Below are positions 34,945-46,890 of a DNA stretch of 64,000 nucleotides, in pieces. Source of the stretch: Torymus aiolomorphi (Eukaryota > Arthropoda > Insecta > Hymenoptera > Torymidae); the NCBI GenBank assembly GCA_036365515.1, contig CM070877.1, positions 66,959,522-67,023,521 of the forward strand. Direction: 5' to 3'. The stretch's first letter is position 1. The number at the start of each line of letters is the position of its first letter. The notes beneath the pieces are model-generated. The model had not been told where the DNA came from, ran no database searches, and saw only the letters and a list, made by a program, of their open reading frames with translations. The translations under genes were made by a program, and so were the position numbers.

Positions 34945-35772
34945 GGGGAGGGCGGGGCACGTGTGACACCCTAACTTTGATTAAAAATAACAACTAAACC
35001 GTGTATTATTTCAAAATATACAAAAACTGAATAATTAGATCAGAAAAAAATAAAATAAAATAAACTATTAACTTTTTCTTCATTTTCTTTTATTATTGAT
35101 AAAATACAGAAAAGAAATTCTGAAAAAAATGCTCTACGTGCCCCACCGGCGTGTGGATTGTGGCACCCGACGGGGCACGCATGGCACGATCAAATTTAAT
35201 ATTTTACTATAGGCTCATATCAAGCTGATTTGTGTTTAAGTCTTCAAGTGTTCAACTAGTTAAAACTAAATTATTGCACTGCGTAGTTGTTAACCCATCT
35301 TGCTCCGTTTTTGGTTTGTAGGTTACATCACTTCGCTTGGCGGCCGCCGCGGCGCACTGATACGCCCGAGTGTGCCACGCGTACCCCGCTAGGGTGCACG
35401 TCATGCCCCATTTTAATACCATTTTCATTTTTTAATTATATTATTTATAAAGATTTTCTGAAAATAACAAAAACAGGGCTTGAAAGATAAAAGTTGAAAC
35501 TATCAAATAGGTTTGGTTTCATTTAGAAAAAAAATCATTTTCTCGTTGCTCCAAGCGACTTAAAAATGAAGTCAACCTTGTTTCTAAGCACCGATTTTCA
35601 ATCTTATTAAATTAAATGTTAAACATTATCTATAATCTCAAAAGTATAGAGGAAAATTCTAAAAGCATATCTAATTAGGTTTACGTAAAAATTACATTTT
35701 TTGCATTCATTAATATTAAAAATATGAGGGTGCCAATCTTACCTACCTGACACGTTATGCCTCGCCCTCCCC
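34945..35772. mobile_element. MITE, 828 bp, TA target
   Basis: TIRs GGGGAGGGCGGGGCACGTG and (reverse complement) GGGGAGGGCGAGGCATAACG, flanked by TA at 34943-34944 and 35773-35774. The interior has further ACGTGCCCC / GGGGCACG blocks (about 35132-35405). No transposase. Confidence 0.75.
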
Positions 35773-36006
35773 TATATATAGACATACTGAGGTAGACACA
35801 GGGAGCGCTCACGGTCACGCGGATCGCATCTCACAAGTAGCATGCGTTTTTCCGCTGTGTGTGTGTGCGAACGCATGTAGCACATATAGTCGAGGTAGCC
35901 GTTACGGCTGCTGCAATCCTGCAATAGTACTCATGTGCACGCAGCGCTATACTATAGTTTGCCGTTGCCGTTTTGCCGAATGCATCAGTGTTGCATTTTT
36001 TTCGTA

Positions 36007-36180
36007 AGGCCCGTTACACGCAAAAAGGAGTAGGGGACATATACAGTAAATAACATGGGTTAGTATATCTATATATACGAGGAACAGCGCTTATTCCTCG
36101 CTGTTCGTCGTATATATAGATATAGCAACCCCTGTTATTTCTATATCTGTTCTCTATTACTTTTTGCGTGTAACGGGCCT
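36007..36180. repeat. Hairpin MITE, 174 bp
   Basis: AGGCCCGTTACACGCAAAAA pairs with TTTTTGCGTGTAACGGGCCT. Inner arms pair through GGGTTAGTATATCTATATAT to a loop around CGCTTATTCCTCGCTG. Confidence 0.85.
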
Positions 36181-36844
36181 AGCGGCCCTAATTCTGCAGT
36201 TTTCACCTTTTCGCTTCGCGGCATTAATGTATGTGAGAATGTGCCGCGAGTATATTTTCGTAATTGAGATTGTATATATAAGCATATGTAGTTAGGAGCA
36301 CTCGTGAGCAGCTATATAGTCCCCACCTTTCGTTAGAACTGAATAAAATTTAACTATATTTTATTAATCGAGAGTAATGAAACAATAATTTTTCTCATGT
36401 AATTCAACAGAACTTGACTATTTACAAAAATTTCAAATACAAAAGTTGTGGATAATATTGAAACAAAACTTTTTTTTCTATTTAACGTTTTCATAAATAA
36501 AAATAATAAATCATAAAAACGATTTCTATAAAAATTATGATAACTATGTTTTTAATTTCAAATATACCTGCAATTATGATACTTATATTCAATATTTCTA
36601 TGTACACTTTAATCATATGAATTAGTACATATTAAATTAATATACATCATAGACTATATTTAAAAATTTATCTAAATATACTTATACATGTAGAATTAAA
36701 ACGCAAACCTTCTACAAATAGAAGAAATAAATGTGTAAAAGTAAATGGACAATTTTTATTTAAACTTTACTGTAGATGTATTTATGTTTATTTTAATGAT
36801 GAAAACGATAAATAAAGTATTACAATTTTTGCAATAATGGAAGT

Positions 36845-36999
36845 ATAAGGTTCTTCTGAGCACTGCGGTCGTGCCTATTATGTAAAAACGAAGTTTTTAC
36901 ATAGGGAGCGGGGGGGCGACGAGCGAAGCGAGGAGCAGGTGTGTGTGGGGGCGGGGGGGTGGCATGCCGAAGGCACGCTGGGGGGCGCAGCCCCCCTAG
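36845..36999 (+). repeat. 3' terminal region of the Helitron-type insertion
   Basis: Contains the inverted end (36845-36876), an adjacent small hairpin (TATGTAAAAACGAAGTTTTTACATA, positions 36878-36902), a G-rich stretch with GCGACGAGCGAAGCGAGGAG and the terminal GC hairpin with CTAG at 36996-36999. Confidence 0.8.
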
Positions 37000-39877
37000 T
37001 TCAAATATCTGGATACAAACTATATCTCAACAAAAGTGAAATAAATAAATCGGACGGTGTTGCAGTGTACATTAAAGACAGTATCATTGAAAAGACTCAA
37101 GTGATTAAAATTGACAGGTTAAGTATCCTATGTACTGACATCCTTATGAATAATAATGAGACTATTAGGATCTCTGCAACATATAGATATCATTTTGTTA
37201 AGAAGCCGGAATTTGTAAATACTATAAAGAAGTATCTCAATCATAACATTAATATTAAGAATCATATGCTAGTAGGAGATTTTAATATTGACACTGTGCA
37301 CAGAGATTTAACATATGACGACAATATTAGTCAGGAATTCCTAAATAACTTTTCAGAAAAAGCGTATACGCCATGTTTCTTAGGTGTAACTAGGCCAGCA
37401 AAAAACAATGTTGGTGGAGCCTGTATTGACAATATATTCCTTAAGTCAAATTCTATGACTGCGCTAGCATTTAAACTGACAAACCCTTTTAGTGACCACT
37501 ATCCTTTAATAGTAACTTTGAATAAAATCGTAATTGAAAAACAAAATAGTATACCAAAAAATGTCATTAGTTATAATAAACTACGAAATAAAGCTAGATT
37601 GATGGAATGGAGTGATATATTGTCAATAAGGGATCCAAACATTGCTATTGATGCGCTAATAAGCAAAATTAAAGACTGCCTAAATAATGCTACAGTCAGC
37701 ACAACGCGAAAAAAAAGTGTTAGAAACATGATACCGAGGAAAAATTGGATTACCCCTGCAATAATAACATCTTGTAATAAAAAAGAAATGTTATATTCAT
37801 TATGGAAAAAAAATCCAACCTGTGCAGATTTAAAGTATGAGTATAAAAATTATTCTAAATTATTAGATAAAGTTATAAAGGATGCTAAAATCAAATTTGA
37901 AAAAAACAGGATAGCAGCAAGTAGTAGGGATCCAAAAAAATTATGGGAAATAATCAACAGTAAATTAGGAAAAAGTAAGAAATCGAAAGAGCCGATTAAA
38001 TATATATATGGAAACAATACAAAAATAGAGCAGAAAGAAGACATTGTCAATTACATGAACAGATACTTCTGCGAAGTTGGCTCCAATCTAAGCAGAAACA
38101 TTAAACAACCAAGCAACACCTATAGAAAACCAGTAGAAACAAACGCAAAAACAATATTCATTTGTCCAACGAGTACTGTCGAAATAGGTGAAATAATTAA
38201 AAATCTTAAAGCTAAATCAGGAGGAGTTGACAATATAAATGCAAAAACACTCAAAACCATTGCCCCATTTATAGTGACACCACTACAACATATTTTTAAT
38301 ACGTCAGTCGAACAGGCCATATGGCCAAATGCTCTGAAAAGTGCTGAGGTAGTACCTATACACAAAGCCGGGGACAAAGCTGTAGTTTCTAACTATAGAC
38401 CTATATCACTAATTTCAAACATAGCAAAAATATTTGAAAAAATTATATATAATAGGCTATTCTCCTTTCTACAACAATGTAATATTATTTCAGATGCCCA
38501 ATATGGTTTTGTAAAAGGTAGAGGCACAACAGATGCACTAAACAGAATTTCGGACATCATTTATAACAAATTAGATAAAAGCATTCCACTAATAGTCACT
38601 TTTATAGATCTTGCAAAGGCTTTTGACACTGTTAACTAAGCTATTAATCGATAAACTTGAAAGATATGGGATAAGGGGCAAATCATTGGAACTGCTAACT
38701 AGCTATCTAACTAATAGAAAACAAAGAGTTAGGATCGATATCAGACGAAAAAAGTATTGAAAATGAAATTGACACGGGAGTGCCACAAGGAACGGTTTTA
38801 GGACCATTATTTTTTATACTATATGTTAACGATCTACTGTTAGATATATCTACTGTTAGATATGCAAAGAGACACTATTCTGTCCTATGCGGATGACACT
38901 GTTGTCATCGCTGCTGACAACACGTGGGCATCTGCTCGGGAAAAAATGAACAAATCTTTAGAGCATATAGCAAACTGGTTAGCTATCAACAAACTATCCT
39001 TAAATACAAATAAAACTGTTTACATGACTATGGGTAACTATAGTGATAGTGTTCCAATAAAACTCAATATAAATATACACAAACAGAAAATCAAAAGAGT
39101 AACAAACCACAAATACCTAGGGTTGATATTTGATTACAACATGAAGTGGGATAAGCACATTGAATATATTATAAATAAAACAAAATACTTAATATATATT
39201 TTTGCAAAAATCATAAAGTTCATGGATACTAAAACACTAATGACAATATACTACGCCTTCTTTCATAGTTTAATAAATTATGGTATAATTGCCTGGGGCG
39301 GAGCATACAATAACAATTTAACTCTTTTACAAAAAATACAAACAAGAATATTGAAACTTATAAGTAAAAACAAATATCTAGCAAATATCCCGTTAAATGT
39401 AAATCAACTATTTACGATTGAGGCTCTACTTTATCACTACGAAGATTTGTCAGAAATATATAAAGCAAGTACATCTAAGACTAGAAAAAAGGGTATTCAG
39501 TTACCTAAAACAAAGAAGGCTATTAGTAATAAGAATAGCTACTTAGTAGCTTTAAAAACCTTCAATACCCTGCCTAATGAACTTAAGACACTATTTGTCA
39601 GCAAGAAAAATAAGTCTAAAAATTTAAAAAATAGATTGAAAAACTCTATGTTTTAAACTGATCAAGCATAGTAGCAATTCTAAGTGAAATATTGAATGTT
39701 AATACTGTTTGTTTTTTAATATAAGAGTAATATATTATGGTGAAATCCTAGTAAGTTAGTTATGTAAGTTATTTTTAATGTTTCCTCCAGTCTATGTACA
39801 GATAGCTACGTCTACCTTTATAGAATTACATACCTGTAATTAATCTGGATAAAAATAAATAAATATATATATACTAG

Positions 39878-40890
39878 GGGGGCTCCGCCCCCTGCTCGCT
39901 CCGCTCGCCAACCCCCATTTTTAGCGTGAATTGTTAAAAAAATATAGTAAAATTTAATACAACTGGAAACTCAATTTTGTTGTTTAAATCTAGAAATACT
40001 ACGATGTTTTTTCTATTTTGAAAAAATTTTTTTCTAAATTTGCGTGCCTATATTGTAGATCGATTCTCTGAGCATTTTAAGTGCCGGGTTTTCACCATGA
40101 CCTCGTATACATATGTGTACAGTACATATACATATACTGTTTTACTTATGTGTGCAAAAAATTTATAAAAATGGTGGCGCTGTTTATTACGCCTAATAGT
40201 GTAAGGTCATGCTCATATTATTATATGTGTTTTAATGTGTAGTCAGTTTTTTAGCGTGTTATTTACTAAAGTTAACAGTTTTTCACACCACCACTGAGGT
40301 ATTGTTATAGGCGCGTTGAATTTTTGATTTTATTGTGCTTAGGTGTTTTATATAACAAATATTAATAATTAGATAGGATAATGGGACATGCCAAAATAAT
40401 ATAAAATTATTGTTAATCATTTTTTATATAATAAGCCTAAACACAACCATGGGATTCATCGTCAATAACCCTAAAAACCATAGGAGTCGTCCCTCCGTCC
40501 TCCTTGACTCCAACCTATCCCGTCCTTCCTCCACCATGGAAGTTGTGAATCAATTTTCATTAATAAATGTTATCAACTTTAATTAATTTTAAATAATTTG
40601 TATTAATAATTTTTAATTAATGTAATGAAAATTGATTCCCATCTTTATTACATTTAATAAAAAAATATTTCATTTAAATATATTAATATTGAAATTTTTT
40701 TTTCTTCATCCCCTAGCCAAAAGTCCCGGCTCGATTTCGCGCCGGGAAGAGCGACTTTTGTGGACGCTCTTTGTTGATCGTTGCGTGGCAACGTCCGCGA
40801 CAGCGCACGTGTTGTAACCTAAACTATGCTAATCCTTCCAAATGTGATGACAAGAATAGTATATTACATACCTAGGCCAGTAAAATAAGA
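39878..40890. other. Helitron B 3' non-coding sequence
   Basis: No gene. AT-rich with an imperfect inverted repeat at about 40545-40645 (AATCAATTTTCATTAATAAA and its inverse). Confidence 0.5.
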
Positions 40891-41760
40891 AATGTCTCAG
40901 ATCACATGTAATTGTCGGCCGAGGCGAAGCCGAGGTTGACAAACATGTGATCTGAAGCTTTCTTTTTTATTGGCCAAGGTGTGTATACTATTTTTCTGCT
41001 CGACGGCGCCGGAAAGCGGCAACTTCGTTTCGCGCAGCGGCCGGGAAGTTGGCGCTTTCCGGCCGGAGCGCAGAAAAATCATTTGTAAAATCGGAAAATT
41101 GAAAAGATATAGGCGTATTAAATTAATTTTATGTTATTATTAATATATTGAACAATATATTTATAACTCTGATAATCAATTATGTTCTTATATTGCATAC
41201 ACGCTGTCAGAAAGCTTCTATACATATATAGACATGATGTTTACATTTTGAGTTTCAAGACATGGTGTAACTATATACTTATATGTGAAAGTTTTTTGAC
41301 TCTCATTCTATAACATATCGCTTATGGGATAGAAAAAGACAAACAGAGGAACCATTGACAGGTTGTTCTGTAGTTGAAATGAATATCAATTAAGTATGTA
41401 CATATTGTTGGTCCATCATCTTTTTTAAGCATCTTTTGCTAGTGTTTTTGATGCCCGCCCGACTTTTGCAAAACCTCGGCTTCGCCTCGGTTTTGCAAAA
41501 GTCGGGCGGGCTTCAAAATAAGCAGAAGTCGAGCCTTACGCTCCGCGATATGTAAAGTGGCGCTGAAGCAGGCCTTTTATACATATGGCCGAGCCGTAGT
41601 TAGCAACCAACAACGCTATTTTATTAATTAATATCAAAACTATATGGGCGTACTTTCGGCGGGGGATGAAGAAAAATAGTATACGACACTTGGCCAGAAT
41701 GTTGGATGCCCTGGCCGGCGCGCATCGACGCCCTCGGCTTCGCCTCGGGCGTCAAAATGG
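40890..41760. repeat. Series of strong GC hairpins sharing a 15-mer
   Basis: Four stem-loops: 40898-40954 (CAGATCACATGT...ACATGTGATCTG), about 40993-41078 (long imperfect stem TTTTCTGCTC...GAGCGCAGAAAA), 41453-41511 (perfect 23-bp stem, 13-nt loop) and about 41726-41752 (GACGCCC...GGGCGTC). The central parts of the first, third and fourth contain CTCGGCTTCGCCTCG or its complement. Confidence 0.85.
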
Positions 41761-41789
41761 CGCCGAAAAAGTTTATTAAAAAGTGTAGA

Positions 41790-44700
41790 TTAAATGTCAA
41801 AAATTTCTCTCCAAACAATGTTATTAATTATTGATGAATTTTCTAAAAGATTTTCAATAAATATATTGTTAGGATTTTTACATCGGGATAAAGCAACATA
41901 TAATTGGCCATGTGAAAATAAAGGTCGTCTAATGTAAATACCTAGAGAATTAAAACTTTGACCTTGAGATTTATTTATTGTTATAGCAAAAGCTAATACA
42001 ACTGGAAATTGTTTTCTAAAAAGTGTAAACGGAAATGAAGAAGAATCTCCAGTATATAATGTTATTCGTGGTTCAAAAACTTCTTGACCAATTCTTTCCC
42101 CCGTAATTATTTCAGCTTTAATATTGTGATTAAATAAACCTGTAATTTTCAAGCGTGTACCATTACACATTCCTTCTGATATACTTATATTTCGAATTAA
42201 CATTACAATTGCATTGATTTTTAATTTTAATTCATGTGGTGGTAGACCTTCTCTAATATTATTAAGCATTTCTATTGGGTAATTTAAGTGAATATTTTCA
42301 TCTGTTTGATCAACTCCTTTATGCGTTGCGTAATCTAAACTATAATATGTATGCGTTTTACCATGTAATAAGTTCAAAACTTTATTATTTATAAGTTTAG
42401 TATCGTCATTATGTGGAGCTAATATTATACGATCTACGGAATTTTCGAGATTGATATCATCATAAATTTTATTACATAAATTTTCGGTCTTCCATTTATT
42501 TAGAACTATAAATGGATTAATTTTACCTTCACCTAACTCTAATAAAAATGAAGCAAATTGTTTATTTTTTGAGCGAATATTTTCAGTTAATTTTAAAACT
42601 TTAAAGAGAGGCCATAAATGAGAAAATTTAATTGTGTCCTGTACTATACTGTCTCGGTAATCATGTTTTAGGACTGGCAGAATTTGTCTAAAATCGCCTC
42701 CTAAAACTATCAATTTACCACCAAATGGAACATAGTCTAGCTAGGAGCTGGGTACCGTCCCGTATGCAATAATATGTCCCCGGGTAAAAACAGGTGTTTC
42801 TTATAGATTTTGACCCGTAGAATCCGAATATCGAAGTTAAAATTCGTAAAAAGTGGTAGAAATTGTTTAAAACGCATTTGTTTAAACAAATAAGAAACTG
42901 TTATTATTTTTTGTCGGGATAATTTTTTTATGAAAATTTAGTCTATTTTAAGACGAAATGTCCCTTAGCATTTTTTTCATAAAATCGATATTTCAAAAGT
43001 TATGAATTTTTGAAGTTTGATTTTTACGTTTTTTTTGCAACTTTGATTAACAATAACTTTTGAAAAAATCAACTTTTTTTGAAAATGAAAGTTTTCTCTT
43101 ATTCTTTGAGATGAAAACTATCATATTCATTTGTATTATTTCAAGTCTTACGTTGTTAAATATTTATTTTGTTATTTAACAAATACTGCTTTTTCGATAT
43201 TTCCAAGCACTATTTCAATACACGGTTGGAGTAACGCGCGCATCCAAGGCTTTTCAAAATCATTATATGCGAAAGTTAAACCAATACCTAACTATTGGTG
43301 CGATTGCAAACCAATTTTAATGTCTAATAAATAAACAACTTATTGTTTAAACAAAGAAAAAAACAATTATCAACATTTGACTTTTTCATACATAATATAT
43401 TATATTTCATTTACTCAAAAATATAAAATTAAGGTAATGTCAAGAAATAATGAAAACAAATTAGACAAGAACAAATATTTAATTTAAATATAAATACATG
43501 TATAAAAATGAATAACTAAGTAAAATATAATATTATTTGTATTTATTTTTACACGTTTCATTTTTTTGACAGAAACAGAAGTAACACAACAACATGAGGT
43601 TTTAATTCATGCTTTATAATGACAGTTCGGAAAAAAGTTTTAATTTTATTACCCCCTATGGATGATTTTGTGCCGAACTGCCAATGTAAAGCATGCATCA
43701 AAAACTCATGTTGTTGTGTTCGAGCAGCGATTGCATGATGTTTATTATGTTTATGTCAGAAAAATGAAACGTGTAAGAATAAATATAAATAATATTATAT
43801 TTTACTTAGTTATTCATTTTTATACATGTATTTATATTTAAATTAAATATTTGTTCTTGTATAATTTGTTTTCATTATTTCTTGACATTACCTTAATTTT
43901 ATATTTTTGAGTAAACGAAATGTAATATATTATGTATGAAAAAGTCAAATGTTGATAATTGATTTTTTCTTTGTTTAAACAATAAGTTGTTTATTTATTA
44001 GACATTAAAACTTGTTTGCAATCGCACCAATAGTTAGGTATTGGTTTAACTTTCAAATATAATGATTTTGAAAAGCCCTGGAGTATTTGTTAAATAACGA
44101 AATAAATAGTTAACAACGTAAGACTTGAAATAATACAAATGAATATGATAGTTGTCATCTGAAAGAATAAGAGGAAACTTTCATTTTCAAAAAAAGTTGA
44201 TTTTTTCCAAAGTTATTGTTAATCAAAGTTGCAAAAAAAACGTAAAAATCAAATTTCAAAAATTCATAACTTTTGAAATATCGATTTTATGAAAAAAATG
44301 CTAAGGGGCATTTCATCTTAAAATAGCCTACATTTTCATAAAAAAATGATCCCGACAAAAAATAATGACAGTTTCTTATTTGTTTAAACAAATGCGTTTT
44401 AAACAATTTCTACCACTTTTTTCGAATTTTAACCTCGATATTCGGATTCTACGGGTCAAAATCTAAAAGAAACACCTGTTTTTACCAGGGGACATATTAT
44501 TGCATACGGGACGGTACCCAGCTCCTAGACTAACATCACTGTAACATATATCTTTGAGTGTTTGATCAAGAATTTCCAAAGCATTTTTTGGGATCATTGA
44601 TGCTTCATCCCAAACTATAATATCTACTTCCCGTAATTTTTTTTTATCTGATTTTAATTTTAGAAAAACACTTTCAATACTGTTTAAATCTAAAGGAAGT

Positions 44701-45430
44701 CTAAAAGTACGATGACTTATTATTCCTCTAGGTAATAAAATAGATGCGATTCCTGTCCAAGCCATAGATAAAATTTTTTTATTCAAAGATAAAAAGTGAT
44801 ATATTAAAGTCTTGTATATGAAAGTTTTTCCTGAACCTCCAGGTCCATCAATAAAATAAATTTTATTTTTGTTAGTTATAATTTCATTAAAAATTAATCT
44901 TTGATTAGTAGTTAATTGATTAAACAAAATTTCAAAAAGATTTTTACTGTTTGCTAAATTTCCAGGACTTTCTTCGATATTATTTATTATTGGTTCAGGT
45001 AAACTATAATCTTTACAACTTTTATCTTCAGTTTGTAATATATTTTGAATGTGTGACAAAGCATTATTATCTTTATTTTCTTTAAAATCTTCAGTAAAAA
45101 ATTTTTTGAATTTATTCCAAATTAAATTACCTTGAATATTTTCAGCTAAGATAAACCATGCAAAGAATTTACGTAATTGAAAAGGAAGCATGATATTACT
45201 TGCTTCATCAAAAATAATATAAATTTGGGAATCATCTTCTATTAAACCCATAGCAAGTGCTGCTTCTTTATATGTTTCATATGAGACGTTATTAAATGTT
45301 CGTAAATCTTTAAAAGAAGTAGCGGTTCAACAGTAATTTAAGAAAAAATCTTTCATTATCTTTAGGTGAAACAATATTTAATCGCCCAATCGCATCAAAT
45401 TGTTTATTACATTCTCTACGTTTCCATACT
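41790..45430 (-). pseudogene. Helitron B PIF1-like helicase, split by a foldback
   Basis: The minus strand from about 45430 shows SKVWKRRECNKQFDAIGRLN and DNERFFLKLLLN, then a small deletion/frameshift near 45330, then TSFKDLRTFNNVSYETYKEA and MGLIEDDSQIYIIFDEA. Walker A is intact (GPGGSGKTFIYKT), motif II DEASMIPKNALEI. After CYSDVSL it is cut by the insertion 42741-44528 and resumes at 42740 with FGGKLIVLGGDFRQILPVLK, NIRSKNKQFASFLLELGEGK, then FAITINKSQGQSFNSLGIYI and [16 protein letters not shown], stop at 41792-41790. Removing the insert rejoins the frame exactly. Apart from the insertion and the N-terminal damage the helicase is well preserved, hence young. Confidence 0.9.
42741..44528. 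mobile_element. Foldback element flanked by CTAG, inside the helicase
   Basis: Nearly the whole 1.79 kb is one inverted repeat: GGAGCTGGGTACCGTCCCGT at the left and its inverse at the right, arms of about 870 bp, loop near 43625-43690. CTAG occurs at 42737-42740, 42741-42744 and 44525-44528. The restored helicase frame contains one CTAG, so the gain equals element plus 4 bp, fitting a CTAG target duplication. The left arm has an extra ~60 bp near 43185-43245. No coding capacity; superfamily unknown. Confidence 0.85.
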
Positions 45431-45550
45431 TTAGATTTGGTAAATCCATAATATCACAATCATATGAGGGTGTGTTCTATTTTGTGTCCTACATTATGTG
45501 TCACGTTATTAATGGCATACCCTAATGTGACTAAGGCTTACATTAAGACT

Positions 45551-46130
45551 ACACGTAAAAAGGAAAGGCAAACTTATACAAATTTTTTAAACGTGATCTT
45601 AGGAAGAGTGTACATAAGCGCTGTGCTGCGCTGTGCTGTGTTGTGCGGTGCGTTTCCGATGCTGGTGCTGTTGGTGCATTGGCTACTTGTAGAACCACGC
45701 CGCTGATTGGTTGATGTTTAAATACAGACCAATCAGAAAAGTAGTTCCGTAAGTAGCTAACGCACCAATAACACGGGCATCACGCAGCATCGCACAGCAC
45801 AGTACCGCACAGCGCTTACGTACACCCTCCAATACATTTGATAACATTTAAGGAAAGGCGAAATTATACAACTTTTTTAAACGTGACCTTAGGAAGAGTG
45901 TACATAAGCGCTGTACTGTGCTGTGCGATGCGTTTCCGATGCCGGTGCTGTTGGTGCATTGGCTACTTATAGAACTACGCTGCTGATTGGTTGATGTTTA
46001 AATACCGACCAATCAGAAAAGTAGTTCCGTAAGTAGCCAACGCACCAATAACACGGGCATCAGGCAACATCGCACAGCACAGTACCGCACAGAGCTTACG
46101 TACACCCTCCAATACATTTGATAACATTTA
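45551..46130. repeat. Hairpin MITE inside a 290-bp tandem duplication
   Basis: Two units (from about 45551 and 45841), each holding a palindromic block AGGAAGAGTGTACATAAGCG ... CGCTTACGTACACCCTCC (45601-45830 and 45891-46110). A third flanking copy without the hairpin lies at about 46440-46560 (ACTTGACCTTATAATTGATA), effectively an empty site. Confidence 0.8.
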
Positions 46131-46139
46131 AGGTAGTTA

Positions 46140-46860
46140 TAATTGTTTATAAAATCACGAATGAGGTTATAAAAATAATAATCTTCAATTGGCTATAACT
46201 TTCTGGGTCTTGAATAATTTTGAATTTTTCCTTGGGCAAGTCCCCGTGAAAGAATAAAATGAGACCTAGATAATTAAAATTTGTTAAAAAACAAAAAAGA
46301 TAGGGATTTATTATCAATAATTGTTTATGTTGTTTCTAAAATATCGATATTTTGTTAAAAAAAATTATTTTATTCATATTAAATACACTATATTTATAAT
46401 ATTAATGTGTTATTATTAGATTAAACTATAATCATTAGTAACGTTATTAAAGCCATACCCTGATGTGATTAAGGCTTCTTACATGCAAAAAGGAACGGAG
46501 AACTTATACAAATTTTTTAAACTTGACCTTATAATTGATAACATTTGATATTATAATTATTTAATAATATAGAAACAACATCAATAATATTAACAATATC
46601 AAATCATTCGTAATATATATGAAATGTATAACAAAATGAGAAAAACAATACAATATTAAGAGGAGGGGGAGGAGGGATTTTGAGAAGGGTAAGGGGGGGG
46701 GGGGGGGTGAGGAGCAAATGTAATACTAAAAACTCCTATTTCTAATCTCATTTTTCCGTTATTTTGAGGAGTGGTTGAGGAGTGGCTGTAGGGGGGGGGG
46801 GGGGGGAGAAGCGGCTGGGTACCCTACAAGCCTCTTACAACTATATACTGTGACGGCACC
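46140..46860. other. Helitron B 5' leader
   Basis: AT-rich sequence with the empty-site copy at 46440-46560, then G-rich tracts at 46661-46710 and 46760-46815 around TTTTTCCGTTATTTTGAGGA, which corresponds to TACGTTATTTTGAGGGG in Helitron C. No gene. Confidence 0.6.
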
Positions 46861-46890
46861 GTCTACGTCATTTCATAAAAAGAAAAAAAA

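Larger units (their letters stand above)
31660..36999 (+). mobile_element. Non-autonomous Helitron (Helitron2/Helentron-type ends) inside LINE ORF2
   Basis: 5' end AGGCACGACCGCTGCTCAGG (31660) has an inverted match GCGGTCGTGCCT ending at 36876, about 120 bp before the 3' end. The 3' end is a perfect GC hairpin (GGGGGGC-GCA-GCCCCCC) followed by TAG. The insertion lies between T and T in the LINE. Asymmetric inverted ends, a terminal hairpin and a T|T site are the known signature of Helitron2/Helentron elements. The 5.3-kb interior is a patchwork of repeats, a LINE remnant and MITEs with no helicase. Confidence 0.7.
31408..39656 (+). pseudogene. LINE ORF2: AP endonuclease and reverse transcriptase, split and frameshifted
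   Basis: Start ATG 31408 (MRNKAFDFDCDNEISN). Endonuclease: ILYVNVRSLNANHDKLELL and VIVCSETW, then insertion at 31660, resuming at 37000 with QISGYKLYLNKSEINKSDG, VGDFNIDT and SDHYPLIV. Reverse transcriptase: VVPIHKAGDKAVVSNYRPIS, DAQYGFVKGRGTTDAL, FIDLAKAFDTVN, TGVPQGTVLGPLFFILYVND and the catalytic YADDTVV. A frame break follows AFDTVN at 38637 and another near 38760-38860. The C-terminal part (38862-39656) is open and ends in a Lys-rich tail. ORF2 cuts the target and primes reverse transcription; this copy is inactive. Confidence 0.9.
29865..39870 (+). mobile_element. Jockey/CR1-like non-LTR retrotransposon (LINE), split
   Basis: ORF1 (29865-31418) with zinc knuckles and ORF2 (31408-39656) with AP endonuclease and reverse transcriptase, then a 3' UTR ending in AT-rich AATAAATAAATATATA just before 39873. 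Split in the endonuclease by a Helitron-type insertion (31660-36999). Helitron B begins immediately after its tail. Closest group by eye is Jockey/CR1-like; the exact clade needs a tree. Confidence 0.85.
39874..46858 (-). mobile_element. Helitron B, minus strand
   Basis: Minus-strand 3' end: GGGGGTTGGCGAGCGGAGCG, then a GC hairpin GGGGGCGGAGCCCCC and CTAG|T at 39874. The 5' end is near 46858 (CAGTATATAGTTGTAAG, compare TATATTATATAGTTGAAAG in Helitron A) preceded inwards by G-rich tracts (46660-46815), as in the other copies. Carries a helicase pseudogene, a foldback insertion, a tandem hairpin MITE and several GC hairpins. The N-terminal OTU/Rep part is deleted, as is any accessory ORF. It inserted in the AT-rich tail of the LINE. 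Confidence 0.75.

Noticed and set aside
34504..34945. Opposed 120-codon frames
   Set aside because: No recognisable motif; they overlap on opposite strands inside a repeat-filled Helitron-type insert.
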